This document shows, piece by piece, positions 58,701 through 64,000 of a DNA stretch of 64,000 nucleotides. The notes under the pieces were generated by a model. The model had not been told where the DNA came from and made no database searches. It saw nothing but the letters and a program-made list of their open reading frames with translations. The stretch is from Centropus unirufus (Eukaryota > Chordata > Aves > Cuculiformes > Centropidae). Within the stretch, counting starts at the first letter, position 1, and each line of letters opens with the position of its first letter. The position numbers were made by a program, and so were the translations under genes. The DNA lies in the NCBI GenBank assembly GCA_013397695.1, contig VYZI01000101.1, positions 547,922 to 611,921 on the forward strand, in the 5' to 3' direction.

Positions 58701-61167
58701 ACATAGACACAAGAAATGCAACTCTCTGCCTCTAATTCTTATAGGTACAGAGGGGTTTTCTGAGGCCCTAATTCTGCTCCGAGCAAAGTTAGTTATAGGC
58801 CGAATGTTTCAGCAATGCATGTTCAAGCTATGAACGGTTATACATACGTACTTTACTACCGTGATCAGTTTTTCCAGGAAACATATAGTATGTGTATGGA
58901 TATATATGCTCATGTTGTTCCATGTTTATTTGCATTTTTAATTAAGTGATACATAATGCAAATGTGTACATGAGTGATGGTCGGAGGAAGAGTTTATACA
59001 ATAATGGTAGAATCATGCTCTAAGTTCCTATCTGTAAATATCACTGGGTGTATTGAAAATTATTCATAAGTGTAATTATGTGTACATTTATTAGAAGCAA
59101 ACATATTTGCAATATAAATATATTATTCTGAGCTTACTAGTATGGAAATTCAGGGTGATGGAGGGGAGAAGAGACTTCATAGACTCAAACTCTGGTGAGG
59201 GAATGTTGTTTAAAAAAGTTGGGTTTTTTTAATTCCCGTTTTTGAGTGCAAAATGTAAGTAAGTCAGGAAAGAGAGGGAAAAGGAGAGAGAAGCTTGAAG
59301 CAGGGTAGCTGTTTCTTTGATATTCCCATTACTAAGCCCGATGGAAGAGTGGGGAAAACTGTGTCAAAATTTACAGAGATCTCAATTGATAGAAGGGCTT
59401 CTCGTATTGAAATCTGGGCAACTTTTGGGAGAGAATTCTTCTTATTAATGTTGATTCTACTGAAATTAATTAATCATTTAATAATGTTTGAAGAAATACT
59501 TGTGTCAGCTTAATTAGACAAAGGCTACACATGACCAAGAATAAGCTGCCTAAATCATAAAAATTTTAATATTAACTTTTCAGAATGAGTCTGTGCTTCC
59601 TCAAAGTTATTTGCGATAAGTAAGTCATTCCTAAGTGTCATAATTTTAAAGCTGTTTCGACTCCTTGCCTTCATTTCACTTGGTGTCATTGGAAATTGGG
59701 TATGCATGTGTGTGCAATGTATGGGTTCCTCATATCGTGCAGCACAGTTCTCAGCGTCTAGAGACTGATGGACTTCTTTTTCTGTCATTTTCAAGTATTA
59801 GTTTGTACAGTGAAGTGTCAAGGCCTGAAATCTCTAATTATTTTACTGGATTTCTCTTTGTAGCTCAACTGGCAGAAGAGTGATGAGTACCCAGTGTTAC
59901 AGTGATTGCAACAGCATTTTCAGCAGTGAGCAGTTCTTAAAACTTTTTATGAAAATAAACCCCAAATTCTGCTATTTCTATTGTGAAATGAGGACAAAAG
60001 GAAAATAATGAAAAGTAAAAAAGCAAGATGTATGAGAAACTGAAGAGTGCAGAGAGGTACATTTCTAAACAGTTGGGGGTGGGAGGGAAGGAAGCCAGAG
60101 TTAATTTGAAGATGCACTGGAAAATAAATGAGCTTGTGGATTTAATTCAAAATCATCCAAGCAGAGTCTTTTGCATGAAAGAAGCCAGTGATCAGGCTCA
60201 GTTTACTTGAAACATCAACAATGACTGCATCCTGCTGTTTCAGAGTTTGTGCTGATAGATGCTCATCGTCTTTGACGCGACACCATTACAGTCGTATGTT
60301 GCCTGTACTGTAACCACATTTTCATATATGCCTCTTCTGGTTTTGAGAAGTTCTCTGAAAATCCAAGTTTTGAAGTTTGATCTTTGAGAAACGCACTTTT
60401 CAACAGAAGAAACATCTGATTCTGGAGTTTCTATTTTAAACATACAATTAGGCTTTTTATTCTTTTAGTTGACATATAGGCTAGTGAAAACCAAGTGCTT
60501 ATGAAGTTAACAGGTACCAAACAAAAACAGGAAGGAGATTCTTACGCTAAAGCTGATTTTGGATGTGTGTTGTCTCGGTAATTCGCTAAATGTTGCTGCT
60601 TAACCACATACAAGTTACTATACAAAACAGGGACAACAATGCGATGTCCTCTATGAGACCTATGAAATAAAGAGGTAATATTCTTTGCAGTAAGAGAATA
60701 TGGTATCTTGGTAGGAGATCCTTCATCAGCAGAAAAAATACGTTTTAGCTGAAGGTTCATTTGTTATAGGCTTTGTTTCAATATTTCTCTAAAAAACATA
60801 GTCATGCACAAACCATCTTTCCCAGTTACCTGCTTCAAGAAGTAAAGGAAAATATTTACGTTACTCTTGTTGGAAACATTTAACATTAACTTTTTATCAA
60901 AATGTATTTTTCTTAGACTTGATTTTACAGTGGTTTTTTATATATAAATTCCTTTCAAATGCAAGAAAATGGAATTGATAAATTTTTAGTTGAGAGCATA
61001 GAGTTTATAGAAAGTTTTTGGTCTTTTTTCTAATAAAAAAAGAAAAATTCTACAAAGATTTTGTTAACATTTTATTGAAAGACACTTTAGAACTTTCATA
61101 TTTGAGGGTGTCAAAACCTGTTGAAATGAAACCTTTTAACATTGTGATTTTGAACAGTACCTTTTAT
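55721..61167. other. Intron 1 DNA, nothing specific
   Basis: AT-rich intronic sequence with T/G-rich runs (58398-58424; a similar patch is at 55180-55280) and AT words such as AAATTAATTAATCATTTAATA near 59461-59481. No exon, RNA gene or confident repeat was seen. Open frames are all under 90 codons. Confidence 0.45.
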
Positions 61168-61201
61168 GAAAAGAAAAGAAAAGAAAAGAAAAAAAAAAAA
61201 A
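61168..61201. repeat. (AAAAG)n microsatellite with A-tail
   Basis: Four to five AAAAG units are followed by a run of about 13 A. Likely to vary in length between individuals; it may also be the tail relic of a retroposed sequence, though nothing upstream supports this. Confidence 0.85.
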
Positions 61202-61859
61202 CAGTTTTCACAATATGTGGAATATCAGGTTTATCAGCCAAGCTGCGATACTTTACTGTACTTTAAAATAGATAGGGGATAGCATATCACCTGTCCTTTT
61301 TGTTTCCACAATCTTCTAAACTGGCAGACTGAAAAAAAATTCTTTAAGTTACCCCATGCAGGGACGAAATTTGGAAAGCAAAAGGGAGGAAGTAAGTTGA
61401 GTGAAATGGAAATTATTGGCTGGCATTAACCATAAGATTGTTTGTGGCAGCTATAGTAATAGACAACTGCACAGAAATATTGAATAGGTTATGCAATAGT
61501 GACCTTAGTTTGTATTAACAAAAGTGACTTGTTCACCAAAACCATTTTTGAATAACACAACTTATTTGTAGCTTATGTGCATTTGAAAAGATGGTTGATT
61601 GATATGCTCTTAGGAAGTAATAATTAGATTATCCCATCTCAGTGTGAGTGACAGATGAGAGCACGTTTCATGCACATTTTTTATTGATTAGCAGAGTAGA
61701 GATGTTTAATTCTTTTTCTCTCTTTCTCTCTATTTTTTTTTTTTAATTATAAAATTACTTCAGTAAAGAATTCCAAACCAGGCTGGAAATGACTCAAAGA
61801 TATTGCCAAGTGAAGTCTGTTTTTAGTGGTATGTGTAGAAACAAGTCAGGCTTGCAGTT

Positions 61860-61970
61860 CCCAGTGGGACAGAGTGTGGGAGTCTGCCACCCTTACTCAT
61901 GTTGAGTAATACCTTATTACACAAGTAATCCTGTCAAAATGAACAGAGTTGGGTCTTTTAAAGGTACTAG
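61860..61970. repeat. Ancient amniote CR1 tail
   Basis: CTGCCACCCTTACTCATGTT and GAGTAATACCTTATTACACA at 61885-61924, then AGTAATCCTGTC, match an old amniote CR1 pattern ('CCCTTACTCACGTTGAGTAG', 'TACCTTACTCC', 'AGTAGTCCCATTGA'). Good preservation over about 45 bases. Confidence 0.65.
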
Positions 61971-62324
61971 TTACTCAGTATACATAAATAATGAATGGAT
62001 TTGGAGCCAAAATGGAATTGAGACAGTCGTTAGTATTAACTAGTGCCTTTTGCTTGGGCTGTCTGTAGAGAGATGGTAGCTTCAATGAAACTGGGAATAC
62101 AAACAGCTTGGTTGGTATTAAATATGATGGGAAATGGGGCAGATGTATTACTGGTGTTTTTGGATGAGCTTGTGTTTGTGCATCTATGTATGTGTGTGTA
62201 GGCTTACACAGTAGATACATGTAGAATTGCTGCTCTCTGTAATCATGAATATTTCCTGTGGACAAGCACAGTCTGCAGATTGCCAACATGTACTTTAATT
62301 AGAGGGAAGTGTCCCTGCAGAGCA

Positions 62325-62410
62325 GGAAGAGTCAAGCTGAATCCCGTTGAAGTTCCTGGGATTGGTTTAGTATACAGCATTTGGATTGGAATCAGGCCGT
62401 GTTAGTGAGT
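62325..62410. repeat. Possible ancient CR1 tail
   Basis: AGCTGAATCCCGTTGAAGTT, CCTGGGATTGG and GATTGGAATCAGGCCG follow old CR1 phrases ('AATCCCATTGAAGTCAATGGGA', 'GGAATCAGGCCC'). Short and diverged; it lies about 400 bases from the previous remnant. Confidence 0.45.
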
Positions 62411-64000
62411 AAATTCCTGATGCTGATGATAGTTTGAATGACCCTCCACGCTGCTGCTAGAGGACCAGATCTGCTTGTCATGCCCTTCTGCATCTTTTCA
62501 GAATGTAGCTCAGTGCCCATCTCCCATGTACAGAGCCGAGGGATTTGAACTCTACCCATGAGAAAGACTTAGGTTGTAGCTGCCTGGGGAACTCAAAAGG
62601 TGAACATTTTCATGCCAATTCAGAAACTGGCTACGCGACTCCAGTCAGGCACTGTCACGCCTAGTTATGGTGAGAAAACAATAATGCCTCCCTTCATAAG
62701 GGAAAAAAGCAAGTCTTGCACAGTCAAAATTTTGACATACAATTTAAATCATCTCTCTACATCCTGTGGACTTGGAGCTGTCAAAAAGCAAAGCCTGTGT
62801 TTGAATGGAAAAGCTTTTTATTTCTTTAAAAAGTGTACCAACTATAATTATCCATAACTATGCAGGCCTATTTTAATGCTGTTTTATAATTACGGGTCTT
62901 AATGCTAGATTATACAAAGTAATTTATAAATAGTCAGAACAGAGGGACTTTGGGAGTTTTTAACCTGTAGATTGCTGTAGGTTGTGGCAGCTGATGGGAT
63001 TTTGCCTGTGTATGTATGGGGTGAGCTGTGTAGTGATTGATGAATCCCTTAATTAACTCCCAACAAGTTAAGATTTATGGCCTCATATCTTTTTCTCCTG
63101 ACACATCTGTGTTTGTCACTTTTGAAGACACGGATAAGCCATTTCTGCAAAAGCTTTTGTGGGTATCTGAAATGTTTCTGAGGTATTTTGCTTAATGAAG
63201 CAAGATTAAGAGTTTATTACATAAAATTTCTGAAATTTTATGGCATGAGCAATCAAATTGGGATGGATGCTAGTTGTGTGTTAGAGGGCACTATCTCCTT
63301 AAATATTGGATACCATTTCTGATTAATTTTGGGTATACAATCATGTATGAAATGAACCAAAACCAATGAACAAATGGAAATGTGGTGGGGACACTTAAGT
63401 GAGATTCTGTTAAAAATAGTAATAATTTAAAAAAAGAGCTGTGGAAAGATCACTGTTTCTGTTAGGTATTGTTGTCAAGGTAAAAAAAACCCCAAACAAT
63501 TATTATTTGTTACCCTGAAATTATTTGGATGGAACCAATACTTGTAGATGCCATGAGGAAACAATTTCATGTGGACGCAGTACAGCTCTTACTCTCTCCA
63601 GTGGGAAAATCCAGCGACGCTGAAGTCAGTCCAAAACCACTGAGATCAATAGACACAGAGTATCAGTTTAAGCCTACAAAGAGTCTGTTGTAAATTGAAG
63701 GGGAGTAAAGAAATATGTGGAGAAGCTATTGTAAGATGAATCACATCAAATATTTGTGAGATAAGAGCGAGTTACAAGAGTGAGATTTTACTACCCTGAA
63801 AAAAAAAACATTCTTGCTACCAGGAAAAGCATTTAGTTAATGAAAATATAACGAAAGACTTTTTTTACTGCAGTTTCTGCATATTAAGAAGCCTTTCAAA
63901 AAACTGAAAAAAGACTTCTGTTTCATTAGATAGGGTTGTATTGTATTCCTCACCAGAACTAAATCTTCACTTTCACCCTAACCACTGATAAAAATCAAGT
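62411..64000. other. Intron 1 DNA to window end
   Basis: AT-rich intronic sequence with no exon, RNA gene or confident repeat. It contains an AACCCCAAACAATTATTATTT patch near 63488 and several A runs. The intron continues past the window. Confidence 0.45.

Larger units (their letters stand above)
30374..64000 (+). other. SOX5: SOX5 intron 1 (5' part)
   Basis: The intron runs from the GTGAGT donor past the window end, at least 33.6 kb. I looked for the next coding exon (starting MSSKRPASP) and found none. The first 600 bases are still in the CpG island; the rest is AT-rich and repeat-poor. Intron 1 of this gene is known to be very long in vertebrates and to hold conserved regulatory DNA. In chicken, amplification of a segment within it causes the Pea-comb phenotype (established knowledge). 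Whether that segment lies in this window cannot be told from the sequence. Confidence 0.85.

Noticed and set aside
1..64000. Bacterial-type features, CRISPR arrays, tRNA or rRNA genes, operons, complete viral genes
   Set aside because: None seen. The sequence is vertebrate intergenic and intronic DNA, and no new multi-gene system could be supported.

Overview
The window is vertebrate nuclear DNA, almost certainly from a bird. It is AT-rich, has no compact genes or operons, carries very few interspersed repeats, and holds one 5'-truncated CR1 LINE of the avian type together with many degraded amniote-age CR1/L3/MIR-like tails. A 40-base run of N marks an assembly gap. The species cannot be fixed from the sequence. 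The ease with which old repeats can be read hints at a slowly evolving lineage, but that is only inference.

The one gene that can be recognised is SOX5 (SoxD family transcription factor) on the + strand. Its first coding exon for the long isoform ends the coding part at 30373. It encodes MLTDPDLPQEFE plus a split Arg codon, followed by a consensus GTGAGT donor. The exon lies in a CpG island of about 2.1 kb (28869 to about 31000) that begins right at the assembly gap. The leader has no ATG for about 550 bases and has an in-frame stop 66 bases before the start codon.

Layout: 1-28828 is 5' flanking DNA (or possibly intron of a longer upstream transcript) with no supported exon. It holds a probable old hAT fragment with a striking fold-back palindrome (about 11.48-11.75 kb), an unexplained GC-rich block (14.93-15.36 kb), the avian CR1 copy (19.92-20.47 kb, antisense to SOX5) and several ancient repeat tails. 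28869-31000 is the SOX5 promoter CpG island and exon 1. 30374-64000 is the start of SOX5 intron 1, with no second exon seen. It contains about ten ancient CR1/L3/MIR-like remnants, a second hAT-like start followed by a GC-rich block (35.96-36.46 kb), simple repeats and small tandem duplications.

I found no new multi-gene system. The functional content that can be supported is regulatory: a developmental-gene promoter and a long intron. In chicken, the same gene's intron 1 carries the copy-number change behind the Pea-comb trait. Open reading frames elsewhere are short and look like chance.
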